Both the position numbers and the translations under genes were made by a program. Of a stretch of 30,493 nucleotides of DNA, positions 1 to 8,456 are shown piece after piece. The notes below the pieces were generated by a model. That model was not told the DNA's origin. It saw only the letters and a list, made by a program, of their open reading frames with translations, and ran no database searches. The DNA comes from Rickettsiales bacterium. Its GTDB lineage: Bacteria > Pseudomonadota > Alphaproteobacteria > Rickettsiales > JANQQO01. The first letter of the stretch is position 1, and every line of letters starts with the position of its first letter. The stretch lies in the NCBI GenBank assembly GCA_028289305.1, contig JANQQO010000106.1:1-30493 (forward strand), written 5' to 3'.

Positions 1-449
1 CCCATATTACGTGCAATCACAGGCTGCAGCAGGGCATAAAGCTTCTTAAATAGGGGGGATTCGAAGGTCATAGATGCCCAGTTTTGCAAGAATGTGATCT
101 CCACGATGGGATCCTTGTGATCCGGGTAAAATAAGGTGAAATTCGCTGGCAATAAGCGGCGTGCGGAAGCTCTGAGTTCTAGCGCATGTTCGCGCGTCAT
201 GAAGTGGAACGAACGTAATTTACGCACAATCTGCTTTAATTCTTCATAGGTAAAGGAGCTATCGCCGTTTTTATGCAGCGTGATGTGCTGTGCATCCTGA
301 TTCACTACGACGCGCTCGTTATAGGGGGAGGTGGTGAAAAACGTGCTGTATTTGTTGCCCACCAGCATGCCGCGCAAGCGCTCAGCATCTTTTGCATTAT
401 CCGTAACGAAATGGATGTGATTGTGTTGGAGTGTCCCGCCTCTTATCAT
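1..449 (-). CDS. Hypothetical protein, N-terminal part (runs off the left edge)
   Basis: An open frame reads on the minus strand from ATG at 449 to the window edge without a stop (149 codons). A Shine-Dalgarno-like AGGAAAGG lies about 8 bases upstream of the ATG. The protein starts MIRGGTLQHNHIHFVTDN and continues with a mixed, soluble-looking sequence; I see no signal peptide, membrane segment or catalytic motif. I do not recognise the family. A CtrA-type box and a -10-like TATTAT lie upstream (493-524), with a predicted leader of about 37 bases. That suggests this is a first gene and possibly under cell-cycle control. The plus-strand frame over the same bases is a shadow. Confidence 0.6.
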   Translation of the reverse strand, partial: MIRGGTLQHNHIHFVTDNAKDAERLRGMLVGNKYSTFFTTSPYNERVVVNQDAQHITLHKNGDSSFTYEELKQIVRKLRSFHFMTREHALELRASARRLLPANFTLFYPDHKDPIVEITFLQNWASMTFESPLFKKLYALLQPVIARNM

Positions 450-492
450 TGTCTTTGCCTTTCCTAACACGTGGCTTTTTCTTATATTTTCA

Positions 493-524
493 ATAATACC
501 GCAAAAAGGTTAATTTTTCGTTAA
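493..524 (-). promoter_or_regulatory. CtrA-type box with -10 element
   Basis: Read on the minus strand, TTAA-CGAAAAA-TTAAC matches the alphaproteobacterial CtrA consensus TTAA-N7-TTAAC (plus-strand half-sites at 510-513 and 521-524). Eleven bases further downstream is TATTAT (493-498), a good -10. The same box, the same following CCTTTTTGC and the same 11-base spacing occur at 27795-27826. It points at the gene starting at 449. Confidence 0.5.
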
Positions 525-591
525 TATACGTAAAATTTTATATAAAAATTTCTCGTATACGAATAAAAGACAGGAAAAATAGAAGGTTATC

Positions 592-609
592 GCGCTATTT
601 TTTTAGCGC
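592..609 (-). terminator. Short hairpin at the end of slt
   Basis: GCGCTA (604-609 on the minus strand) pairs with TAGCGC (592-597) around a six-A loop, and the slt stop codon lies inside the structure. The tail after the stem is only weakly T-rich, so termination is uncertain. The stem is 6 bp. Confidence 0.35.
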
Positions 610-2675
610 ATTATGTCGCGGTCCGTTGAAATTTCACCTTTTTCTTTGCCGCTGAGCACAAAACGGTAGAGCTGCAGATTCTCTGTGGCGCGCTGCACAT
701 AATTGCGTGTTTCGCGGAATGGGATCTGTTCCATCCAGGTGATCACGTCTTCCACGCTCTTTTTCTTGCGTGGATCGCCGAAGCGTTTGAGCCATTTATT
801 GACGTTATGCGGGCCGGCATTATAGGCGGCAATCGCCAGGATGTATGAGCCGTCATATTTTTTCACCATATCGCTCAAATAGCGGCTGCCGAGCGCTACA
901 TTATAGGCCGCATCGCTGGTGAGGCGGCTGCGGCGATACCGCAGGCGTTCTTTGCGTGAAACGAGGCGCGCTGTGCCCGGCATGAGCTGCATCAGCCCAC
1001 GCGCGCCGGCGCTGCTGCGTGCTTCCTTATTGAACAGGCTTTCTTGCATGGTGATGGCGTGGATCAATGGGAGTTCTGGCTTGGTAATGGATTTTTTGGT
1101 GCGTGGGTGTTTTAGCGCGGGAAGGGTGGGGTAGTGCGGTTTAAGCAATACCACGCCAGATTTGCTGACTTCTTTCCCTGCAATCACACTGTAGGCGGGG
1201 TGGCTGATCTCTAAACCAAGGCGTGCGATCAGTGCTACTTCGCCAGCGCTTTTTGCATTCCGAATTGCTGCTTTGATGAATTTCTTCGTGGTCTGCCGAT
1301 AGCCAATATTGTGCAAGATGAAAGACACTTTGAGCAGTTCATTGTCATAATAATAATTCAAATCGACCAGTTTGGTTTTGGGCTCTTCAGGCAGCTCCAA
1401 ATAGCGCCGATTGAGCTTGCGCGCGGCCAATTGGCCATAAAACGTGGTGGGGTGTTGTTTGGCAACATGATACCAGCTGCGGGCGATGCGAATGCTGTTA
1501 TTAGCTTCGGCCGCGCGGCCTGCCCAATACGCTCCGCGAGCAAGGCTGATAGGGGTTTTAACGCCGTGATAGAGCGCATAAAAATGGCGATAGGCCCATT
1601 TCGGCTGGTTGAGGAAGCTGAGGGCAATCCATCCTCCCATCCATTCGGCTTCAGCAAAATCGATACCTTCAGTGAGGCCATGGCCGACTACGAGCTGATA
1701 CGCATCGCGATAGCGCTTGTCTTCTACCAAATCCCGAATACGTGCTTTTTTTAAACCCCACCATTTCTTGGGGTAGGGTGGGTTGGAAGGAGCAAGCTTT
1801 AATAGCTCGATCACACCTTCTTTATTACCGCGGGCGCGGCGCCAGCGTATGCGGTCATAGAGCAAACCTGGATCACGCTGCATTTTTTCTGGCACTTTGG
1901 CAACGGCTTTGTCGACGCCAAATTTTCGGCCAATCAGCTTAATGCGTGCTTCAAACAAGGCTTTATACGCAGGGTCGACCGCCTTTAAGATGCGCCGTGC
2001 GGGAGTGGTTTTGCGCTCCCACAGCAGGCGTTCCACGCGATCTGTGTAGTCTTTCACCCGAATCTGTTTGGCATGTTTCTTTAAAAAATCCCGTTCTTCA
2101 TTTTTGGTGAAATTCCCGTCTACCCACGCTTCGCGCAATAAGCGTGCGGTGAATGCCTCTTTAACGGTGATGTTGTCTTTTTCTTGCAGCAGCGCTTCTG
2201 CTAGGGCAAGTTTGCCGCGCGGCGTGGTAGGATCGCGAAAGCGGCGCTCTTTGCCACGTTTTTCTTCTGTAAACCAGGCGATGACCGCTTTTTTGTCTGT
2301 ATCGAGCTTAATTGCTTCTTCTGCGCGTTGCTTCAGCAAATCTTGGTTTGGCCAATGCGGGTTTTGCCGTATGAACCGCGTAATATCAGCAAAAGAGGTG
2401 CGCTTTGAGCCGGAGGTATATTGATTCCAGAGGAAAAATTTATAAATAACCCGGTCTTTTGCCTTATTCGCATGAAACTGTGTATCGCCCCAGCGCTCGC
2501 GTTTTGCCCAATGTTTGGCGTTGCGCGCATGTTTATAATCGCTGGTGCTAACGTACCACGGGTGGCTTTTATCGTCGCTGATAGTGCTTTGCGCATGGAT
2601 CGGAGTTGCTGCGACAAAGCCATAAAGCATAAACAGGCAAAAAATGGCGGGTAAGAATAAAGAAGACTGTCGCAT
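603..2675 (-). CDS. slt: Soluble lytic murein transglycosylase (Slt family)
   Basis: Periplasmic enzyme that cleaves the MurNAc-GlcNAc bond in peptidoglycan, leaving 1,6-anhydro ends. The N-terminus is a signal peptide (MRQSSLFLPAIFCLFMLYGF, then an A-x-A-like HAQ site). Residues about 40-520 are the alpha-helical superhelix typical of Slt70. The C-terminal catalytic domain has MQESLFNKEARSSAGA, with the catalytic Glu near residue 545, then GLMQLMPGTA and AIAAYNAGPHNV, the standard lysozyme-like SLT motifs. About 690 aa is the usual length for the family. I chose ATG at 2675; a TTG one codon upstream is also possible. No clear Shine-Dalgarno is visible. The gene is divergent from dapA. A short hairpin overlaps its stop. 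Confidence 0.93.
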   Translation of the reverse strand: MRQSSLFLPAIFCLFMLYGFVAATPIHAQSTISDDKSHPWYVSTSDYKHARNAKHWAKRERWGDTQFHANKAKDRVIYKFFLWNQYTSGSKRTSFADITRFIRQNPHWPNQDLLKQRAEEAIKLDTDKKAVIAWFTEEKRGKERRFRDPTTPRGKLALAEALLQEKDNITVKEAFTARLLREAWVDGNFTKNEERDFLKKHAKQIRVKDYTDRVERLLWERKTTPARRILKAVDPAYKALFEARIKLIGRKFGVDKAVAKVPEKMQRDPGLLYDRIRWRRARGNKEGVIELLKLAPSNPPYPKKWWGLKKARIRDLVEDKRYRDAYQLVVGHGLTEGIDFAEAEWMGGWIALSFLNQPKWAYRHFYALYHGVKTPISLARGAYWAGRAAEANNSIRIARSWYHVAKQHPTTFYGQLAARKLNRRYLELPEEPKTKLVDLNYYYDNELLKVSFILHNIGYRQTTKKFIKAAIRNAKSAGEVALIARLGLEISHPAYSVIAGKEVSKSGVVLLKPHYPTLPALKHPRTKKSITKPELPLIHAITMQESLFNKEARSSAGARGLMQLMPGTARLVSRKERLRYRRSRLTSDAAYNVALGSRYLSDMVKKYDGSYILAIAAYNAGPHNVNKWLKRFGDPRKKKSVEDVITWMEQIPFRETRNYVQRATENLQLYRFVLSGKEKGEISTDRDIMR

Positions 2676-2749
2676 CAAAAATCTTGTACTATACGGCTGT
2701 GCTAGCTAGTTTACCTGCTTTATGGAAAATAGGTGCATGCGATAGCGTT

Positions 2750-2779
2750 TTGCATATACGCGTGCTTAGTTTCTAAACT
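2750..2779 (+). promoter_or_regulatory. Candidate promoter of dapA
   Basis: TTGCAT (2750-2755), an 18-base spacer and TAAACT (2774-2779) make a moderate sigma-70-type promoter about 50 bases ahead of the dapA start. It lies in the 153-base divergent region between slt and dapA. Confidence 0.35.
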
Positions 2780-2828
2780 AGAGTGACCTAGAACAAACGC
2801 AAGCAAAACCGTAAGGAAGATAGAATCC

Positions 2829-3716
2829 ATGTTTTCAGGATGTTTTACAGCGCTGATCACGCCGCTTACTGAGACAGGCATCGATGAAGAGGCGTTTACG
2901 CGGCTGATTGAGTGGCAGATTGGGGAAGGAGTGCATGGTTTGGTGCCGTCTGGCACCACCGGTGAATCGCCCACGTTGACGCATGAAGAGCATAATCATG
3001 TGATTGAGCTCTGTGTGCGTGCGGCTGCAGGGCGTGTGCCGGTAATGGCGGGTACGGGCTCTAATGCTACGGCAGAAGCCATCATGATGACGCAGCATGC
3101 GGAGAAAGTCGGCGCTGATGCGGTGTTGATTGCGTGCCCGTATTATAATAAGCCGACGCAGGAAGGAATTTATCAGCATTATAAGGCCATCCACGATGCG
3201 TCCACTATCCCGATCGTGCTCTATAACATTCCTGGGCGTTCTGTGGTGGATATTAACGATAGCACGATGGCGCGTTTGGCGGAACTGCCACGCATTATTG
3301 GGAATAAAGACGCCACGGGTGATTTATCACGCCCATTAAATATATGTCAGCTACTAAAAGATGTGCGTGATGACTTCGTGTTGCTGTCTGGAGAAGATGC
3401 CACAGCAGTAGAGTTTAATGAGAAAGGCGGGCAGGGCTGTATTTCCGTGACAGCGAATATCGCCCCCAAACAATGTGCTGCCTTGCAGGATGCGTTTCTA
3501 GCAGGCAATGTAGATGAGGCGTATGCGATACAAAAAGCGCTGATGCCGCTGCATGATGCGATGTTCTGTGAAACCAGCCCTGGCCCAGTGAAATATGCGG
3601 CAGCGCGCATGGGATTGTGTGAAGAGCGATTACGCCTCCCGCTTGTGCCACCTTCTAAGGCACATCAGGCGCAGATTGATAATGCATTGCTAGAAATGGG
3701 ATTGATAGAGGGATAG
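2829..3716 (+). CDS. dapA: 4-hydroxy-tetrahydrodipicolinate synthase
   Basis: Condenses pyruvate with aspartate semialdehyde, the first committed step to diaminopimelate and lysine, in the cytoplasm. The 295 aa show the usual family landmarks: SGTTGESPTL at 41-50 (the two Thr of the active site), YNIPGRS with the proton-relay Tyr at 132 and substrate-binding Arg at 137, and NKDATGD with the Schiff-base Lys at 160. Length is normal for the family. TAAGGAAG upstream of the ATG is a plausible ribosome site. smpB follows after four bases, so the two are probably co-transcribed, an arrangement common in alphaproteobacteria. Its product feeds the cell wall, in keeping with the divergent slt gene. 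Confidence 0.96.
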   Translation: MFSGCFTALITPLTETGIDEEAFTRLIEWQIGEGVHGLVPSGTTGESPTLTHEEHNHVIELCVRAAAGRVPVMAGTGSNATAEAIMMTQHAEKVGADAVLIACPYYNKPTQEGIYQHYKAIHDASTIPIVLYNIPGRSVVDINDSTMARLAELPRIIGNKDATGDLSRPLNICQLLKDVRDDFVLLSGEDATAVEFNEKGGQGCISVTANIAPKQCAALQDAFLAGNVDEAYAIQKALMPLHDAMFCETSPGPVKYAAARMGLCEERLRLPLVPPSKAHQAQIDNALLEMGLIEG

Positions 3717-3720
3717 ATGC

Positions 3721-4206
3721 ATGTCTGGCAAGAAGCGCAGTGCAGATTCCTCCTCGCGCACCGTGGCGCTAAACCGCCGCGCTCGGCATGATTATGAGCT
3801 GCTTGATGAATGGGAGGCTGGTATTTGCTTGGTAGGCACGGAGGTGAAGTCACTGCGCACGGGCAAGGCACAAATTGCTGAGAGTTATGCAGAAGAACGG
3901 GGTGGAGAGCTCTATTTGATTAATAGTTATATCCCGGAATATGGTAAGGCGAGCAGTAAGTTTAATCATGAAGCGCGGCGGCCGCGTAAACTGCTGCTAC
4001 ACCGAAAAGAAATTAACAAAGTGATGGGCAAGCTGCGTAATAAGGGGCTGACGCTGATTCCCACTGCACTTTATTTTAATGCAAAGGGTATTGCGAAAGT
4101 GAAGCTGGCGCTTGGGCGTGGTAAAACAAAATATGATAAGCGTGAGACAGAAAAAACACGCGCCTGGGAGCGGGATAAAGCCCGCCTTATGCGTGAGCAC
4201 AAATAA
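3721..4206 (+). CDS. smpB: SsrA-binding protein SmpB
   Basis: Binds the tRNA-like domain of tmRNA and brings it to stalled ribosomes for trans-translation. The 161 aa contain the OB-fold core (NRRARHDYELLDEWEAGICL near the start, then GTEVKSLR), the segment IAESYAE, and the basic C-terminal tail (GKTKYDKRETEKTRAWERD) that probes the empty mRNA channel. GAGGGA about seven bases upstream of the ATG is the ribosome site and overlaps the dapA end. Its RNA partner, the permuted tmRNA, is encoded about 5.3 kb downstream at 9517-9850. Confidence 0.96.
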   Translation: MSGKKRSADSSSRTVALNRRARHDYELLDEWEAGICLVGTEVKSLRTGKAQIAESYAEERGGELYLINSYIPEYGKASSKFNHEARRPRKLLLHRKEINKVMGKLRNKGLTLIPTALYFNAKGIAKVKLALGRGKTKYDKRETEKTRAWERDKARLMREHK

Positions 4207-4248
4207 CCTTTCTTTCTTTTCAACAATCGTGTTAAAAACGATAACGTT

Positions 4249-7122
4249 ATGAGGAAATTCTTTGCCCGTCGCGGTAAAAAACCATCTCCCGACCAATCAA
4301 ATCCGGAAACGCCGGAGGAGGGCGCGTTGCCGCCCGATGCGTTTTCTATTCCTGATGATATTCCTGCATCAGAGCCGCTGTCGGAGGATTTCTCTGCAGA
4401 CATAGATGATGCCACAGAGGAAGGCGAGCAACAGGGCGCACGTTCTGCGGGCATCAATACCAAAGCCGCTTTCATGAAAGGTGTAGTGCCGGGGCTTGTG
4501 GTGCTGGCAGTAACGATTGCTGGAGTCTTCTTTCAGGAATCCAAGGCGATTAAGCAGCATCAAATATATCAGGATAGTTTGGGTGCGGTGGTGAAAGTGC
4601 CGGCGGGCCGGGTGGATCCGCGTAATGAAGGTAAGCTGGTGCTCGTGACTGGCCGTGTGACCACCGATGATGTGTTGCGGGATCGTCAGCTAGGGGTGAG
4701 TGCAAATGCGATTCGTATGAAGCGGCGCACCAAGATGTATCAGTGGATTGAAAAAGAACAACCAGCAGTAGGCGGACGCGATGTGACCTATGCGGTGACC
4801 AAGGATTGGTCCGAGGAATATTGGCCACCTCTTAAGTTTAGCAGGCTCGCACATGATTACATCAATCCCAAAATGCATTTTCAAAGCAAAGACTATCATG
4901 CGCAGGATGTGCGTGTTGGAGGGTTTGCCCTGTCACAGGATATTACGGATAGGATCCCTGGCGATACACAGTTAGAGCTGACAGAAGAAAATCGCAATGT
5001 TTTTCGCGCGCGGCCACAATGGCTGAAGCGCATCAAAGTGTATGAAGGGGGATTTTATATTGGGCGCGGCACGCCGCAAAACACGCTGCTTGGGGATACA
5101 CTCGCATTTTATTATGTGCTAGAGCCTGGCGCGGTGATCACCCTGTTGGGTAAGCAGGAGGGAGAGACGGTGGTGCCGTATATGTCGCAGCATAGTGGTA
5201 CGTTGTTTTTCGCTGAGCCGGGCAATAAGACCGCCGAACAGCTCATTGGCCCGCGGGCTACTGGCTTGGAGCCTATCACCTGGGCGCAACGTGTTGCAGC
5301 GCTAGTGCTGGTGTTTGTGGCAGGATGGTTGTGTACGCGCGTGTGGCTCAGCGTTCCTGTGGTGGCGACGTGCTTAACGCATAAACCAGCTATAGCAGCA
5401 TTGTTGTGGACCGTAGCATTTGGCCCACTCATCCTCGCCTTGCCGTGGATGGCAGAAATTCCAGCGGTGAGTAATGTCGTATGGCTGACGGTGGCGGCGT
5501 TCCTGATACCGTTGGGGCGTTATCTTATCAGTCAGAAAGATAAGCTGGCTGAGATAAAGCTCAACATGCCGAAGAAAAAAGCACCAGAAGCCACGGCGGA
5601 GGACCTGCCTCCTGAAGACGGGTCGCCAACGCTTTCCGGAGCGGCGCCGGAAGCAGATACTGTGGCGCCAGAACAAGGCGCACCGGAGGCAGCAGCAGAC
5701 CCACAAGGTGCAGCGCCTGATGCAGGTGAGGAGGACGACGAGGATGACCTCGAGCATGAATTTGAGAAAGCACCGAAATGGGTGATGATGAAAGCCCGCG
5801 CGCGGCGTTTTATCCGCCATGCGATACGTGATACGAAACCAAAGATTGAAGAGGTTAAGGAAAGAATATCCGCGAAGCTTGGCAGAACCAAGGTGGTGGA
5901 AGCAGAAATTATGCCTGGTCCGGAAGCGCCACCAGAGGATATGGCAGGTCAGGGGGATGATCTAAAAGATGCGGTGATCGTGGAAGCAGAGCCCATTACG
6001 CCGCAAGCGTCGCCGCAAGAACAAGCTGCACCACCGCCTCAAGGTGAGCCTGCAGCAGCTGAAGATGAATATCGCGAAACCGTACATGTGGATGTAGAGC
6101 AGGTAAAAGAAGAGGGCGATACGGGCATGGAATCCTCTTTCTATGAAGAGACAGACCCTGTGGAGCAGCCATCGGCAGCAGCAGCACCTGTGCCGGAGCA
6201 GCAAGAGGCTCCTCAAGCACCGCCTGCACCGCCATCGCCGGAGCAGGAAGCATCGGTGCCACCAGAGATGCCGGAAGCGCCTGCGCCGGAGGCCGCGCCG
6301 ATTATCACACCACCGCCGCCGCCAGCGGAAGATAGTATGGGAGCGCAGGAGGCGCCGCAAGAAGAGGTGACGCCTGAGGTTTTACAAGAGCCTTCAGAAG
6401 CACCAGAAACACAAGAAACACCGGCCGCCCCAGCAGAAGAAATGCCGCAGGAAGGCGGTGCAGGAGTGGTGCAGTCTTTCGGGCAGCCTGTTCCGCAAGC
6501 GCCAGAAGCAGCGCCGCCTGACGAACCTGCTCCTGCTGAGGCAGCACCGGAACCAGATCCTTCTTCTGAGGCGGTGGCCTTTGGTGATATGAAGCCACAA
6601 GAGCCAACAGAAGAACCTGCTCAAGAAGCACCACAGGCCGAAAAACCAGTGCCTCTAGCGGAAGATGAGGAGGAAATTGAAGAGGTGGATCCCACCGTAT
6701 TCCAACCAGGCCAACCTAGCGCGGCTCCTGAGGAGTGGGAAGAATCAACAGAAGAGCCCACGGAGGGAGGTGATACAGCTCCTCCCGCATCGGAGGAGGC
6801 TCCGCCTGCTGCTCCAGAGTCACCTGCTGAGGGCGCACCAGAGGCACCACCGGAGCAACCAGGCGCCGCATCCGCCGCGCCAGCGGAAGAAGAACATGAC
6901 CCCACTGTCTTTGTTCCGAAAAAGCCTAATGTAGAATTGCACCCAGATGTGTTGAAGGAAAAGGAAGACGCTGAGCAGGAAGAAAAACCACCAGTACTTG
7001 CGCCAGAGACTCCGCCTGAAGAAACGCCGTCAGATGTGCCGCCGTCAGAGCCACCACAAGAAGAGCAGCCGGAAGATTCTGCATCGGGTGCTGATGCTCC
7101 TCCAGAAAAGAAGCCAGAGTGA
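4249..7122 (+). CDS. TMEM43/LUMA-like membrane protein with long Pro/Glu/Ala-rich tail
   Basis: Residues about 77-430 resemble the TMEM43 (DUF1625) family: a membrane segment at about 79-95, a luminal/periplasmic-type domain with GKLVLVTGRV (128-137), an MYQWIEKE motif (163-170) and a second part with KDWSEEYW, HDYINPKM and GGFYIGRG. Three more hydrophobic segments follow at about 346-366, 383-400 and 408-424. From about 440 to 957 the protein is low-complexity, rich in Pro, Glu and Ala, with one basic helical island near 520-550 (RRFIRHAIRDTKPK). Two copies of DPTVF-x-P lie near 815 and 883. The function of bacterial members is unknown; the human member sits in the inner nuclear membrane. 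The next gene starts 14 bases downstream. No strong ribosome site precedes the ATG. The family call rests on motif memory and not on a search. Confidence 0.75.
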   Translation: MRKFFARRGKKPSPDQSNPETPEEGALPPDAFSIPDDIPASEPLSEDFSADIDDATEEGEQQGARSAGINTKAAFMKGVVPGLVVLAVTIAGVFFQESKAIKQHQIYQDSLGAVVKVPAGRVDPRNEGKLVLVTGRVTTDDVLRDRQLGVSANAIRMKRRTKMYQWIEKEQPAVGGRDVTYAVTKDWSEEYWPPLKFSRLAHDYINPKMHFQSKDYHAQDVRVGGFALSQDITDRIPGDTQLELTEENRNVFRARPQWLKRIKVYEGGFYIGRGTPQNTLLGDTLAFYYVLEPGAVITLLGKQEGETVVPYMSQHSGTLFFAEPGNKTAEQLIGPRATGLEPITWAQRVAALVLVFVAGWLCTRVWLSVPVVATCLTHKPAIAALLWTVAFGPLILALPWMAEIPAVSNVVWLTVAAFLIPLGRYLISQKDKLAEIKLNMPKKKAPEATAEDLPPEDGSPTLSGAAPEADTVAPEQGAPEAAADPQGAAPDAGEEDDEDDLEHEFEKAPKWVMMKARARRFIRHAIRDTKPKIEEVKERISAKLGRTKVVEAEIMPGPEAPPEDMAGQGDDLKDAVIVEAEPITPQASPQEQAAPPPQGEPAAAEDEYRETVHVDVEQVKEEGDTGMESSFYEETDPVEQPSAAAAPVPEQQEAPQAPPAPPSPEQEASVPPEMPEAPAPEAAPIITPPPPPAEDSMGAQEAPQEEVTPEVLQEPSEAPETQETPAAPAEEMPQEGGAGVVQSFGQPVPQAPEAAPPDEPAPAEAAPEPDPSSEAVAFGDMKPQEPTEEPAQEAPQAEKPVPLAEDEEEIEEVDPTVFQPGQPSAAPEEWEESTEEPTEGGDTAPPASEEAPPAAPESPAEGAPEAPPEQPGAASAAPAEEEHDPTVFVPKKPNVELHPDVLKEKEDAEQEEKPPVLAPETPPEETPSDVPPSEPPQEEQPEDSASGADAPPEKKPE

Positions 7123-7136
7123 TGGGGGCGTGCTAG

Positions 7137-8453
7137 GTGTCTAAAGAAACGCTCACCCGCCCTGAATCCTGTACGAATTTTTACCTCAACTGCGGTGGGC
7201 TCCTCAGCTTCTTTATCGTGATTTTTTTCCTCCGTGAATTGTTTCCGGAGATGTCGCTGCTGACCAAAGGGATGATCGGCATTGCAGCAGCGATTATTCC
7301 CATTCTGCTGGTCGAGATATTTATTTTTAAAGTATACAAAAACGCGCCAGCGAAGCTGAGTGTATTGCGTCCGCCGAATTATGGGCGTACTACCATTAAA
7401 ACGATCGGATTTTTTGCCACCATCGCTATCCTCGGCTTTTTCTATTGGCTGCTGCCGGAATACGATAAGAATTTCTTCAATCCGTATTGGTCAGCGCTTT
7501 CAATCGTGCTGCCCACGGTGGTGATGGCAAGTTGGTTTTATTTTCTGGCGGTAGACCGCCGCATGGAAGACCCGGAGGATAGTTACTATTATCTAGGCCG
7601 GCTGGTGTTGTTCATGGGGGGTGCAAAGGCCATCCCGCTGGCTGAGCATTTTCGTGCTTGGGTGGTGAAGGCGTTTTTCTTTCCACTGATGTTTATCTAT
7701 CTACTGAACAATATCCACTTTCTGGATAAGTTCGATTTTGGTCGCATTGATAGCTTCATCCCACTTTACGATTATTTCTACACCTTTATTTTTACCATTG
7801 ATGTGGTGTTTGCCTGTGTTGGCTACATGATGACGTTTCGCTTCCTGGATACGCATATTCGCTCCGTGGAGCCGACCACGCTCGGGTGGGTGGTTGCTAT
7901 TATGTGTTACTCTCCCTTCTGGACGGCGGTGTTTTATGGCTCCTATTTCGCCTATAACGATGGGTTATATTGGGGGCATCTCACTGGCAATATGCCGCTC
8001 ATACAAATGATGTGGGGGATGGCTATTTTATTGCTGATATTAATATATTCACTGGCGACGGTGAGTTTAGGGTATCGTTTTTCTAACCTGACCTATCGCG
8101 GGCTGGTGACCAATGGGCCGTATCGCTTTACCAAACACCCGGCCTATATTGCCAAGAATCTGAGCTGGTGGTTGATTTCTGTGCCGTTTATTTCGAATGC
8201 GAGTGCTATTGCTGCGCTGCAACATTGCGCGTTGTTATTTGGTGTGGGGATTATCTATTTTCTGCGGGCGCGTACGGAGGAAAACCATCTTTCAAACTAC
8301 CCGGAATATGTTGCGTATGCGCATTGGATGAATGAGCATGGTGTATTCCGCTTTATTGGTGACTGGATTCCGTATTTTAAATATTCCGAAGAGCGTGCCA
8401 CGCATTCTGGCAGCAGGGCGTGGTGGCGGCAGGCGGGGAAAAAGGAATATTAG
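7137..8453 (+). CDS. Polytopic membrane protein, isoprenylcysteine/phospholipid methyltransferase-like C-terminus
   Basis: 438 aa with many hydrophobic stretches (for example 21-36, 47-64, 88-105, 120-137, 175-192, 213-235, 248-272, 288-312, 340-375). The C-terminus has GPYRFTKHPAYIAKN (327-341) and RARTEENHLSNYPEYVAYAH (377-396). These match the two SAM-binding motifs of the ICMT/PEMT methyltransferase group (R-x-x-H-P-x-Y and R-x-x-x-E-E). I infer a membrane methyltransferase; the substrate is unknown, and bacteria generally lack prenylated-protein methylation. The start is GTG at 7137, because the ATG at 7122 meets a stop after four codons. It lies 14 bases after the TMEM43-like gene, so the two are probably one transcription unit. 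It converges on thyX with a 3-base gap between stops. Confidence 0.75.
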   Translation: MSKETLTRPESCTNFYLNCGGLLSFFIVIFFLRELFPEMSLLTKGMIGIAAAIIPILLVEIFIFKVYKNAPAKLSVLRPPNYGRTTIKTIGFFATIAILGFFYWLLPEYDKNFFNPYWSALSIVLPTVVMASWFYFLAVDRRMEDPEDSYYYLGRLVLFMGGAKAIPLAEHFRAWVVKAFFFPLMFIYLLNNIHFLDKFDFGRIDSFIPLYDYFYTFIFTIDVVFACVGYMMTFRFLDTHIRSVEPTTLGWVVAIMCYSPFWTAVFYGSYFAYNDGLYWGHLTGNMPLIQMMWGMAILLLILIYSLATVSLGYRFSNLTYRGLVTNGPYRFTKHPAYIAKNLSWWLISVPFISNASAIAALQHCALLFGVGIIYFLRARTEENHLSNYPEYVAYAHWMNEHGVFRFIGDWIPYFKYSEERATHSGSRAWWRQAGKKEY

Positions 8454-8456
8454 GTG

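Noticed and set aside
553..562. Palindrome TCGTATACGA downstream of slt
   Set aside because: Ten bases, AT-rich surroundings and no matching copy elsewhere that I noticed; could be chance.
5374..6905. Many frames on both strands over the TMEM43-like tail
   Set aside because: The repetitive GC-rich Pro/Glu/Ala coding sequence lacks stops in other frames; no ribosome sites or family signals support them.
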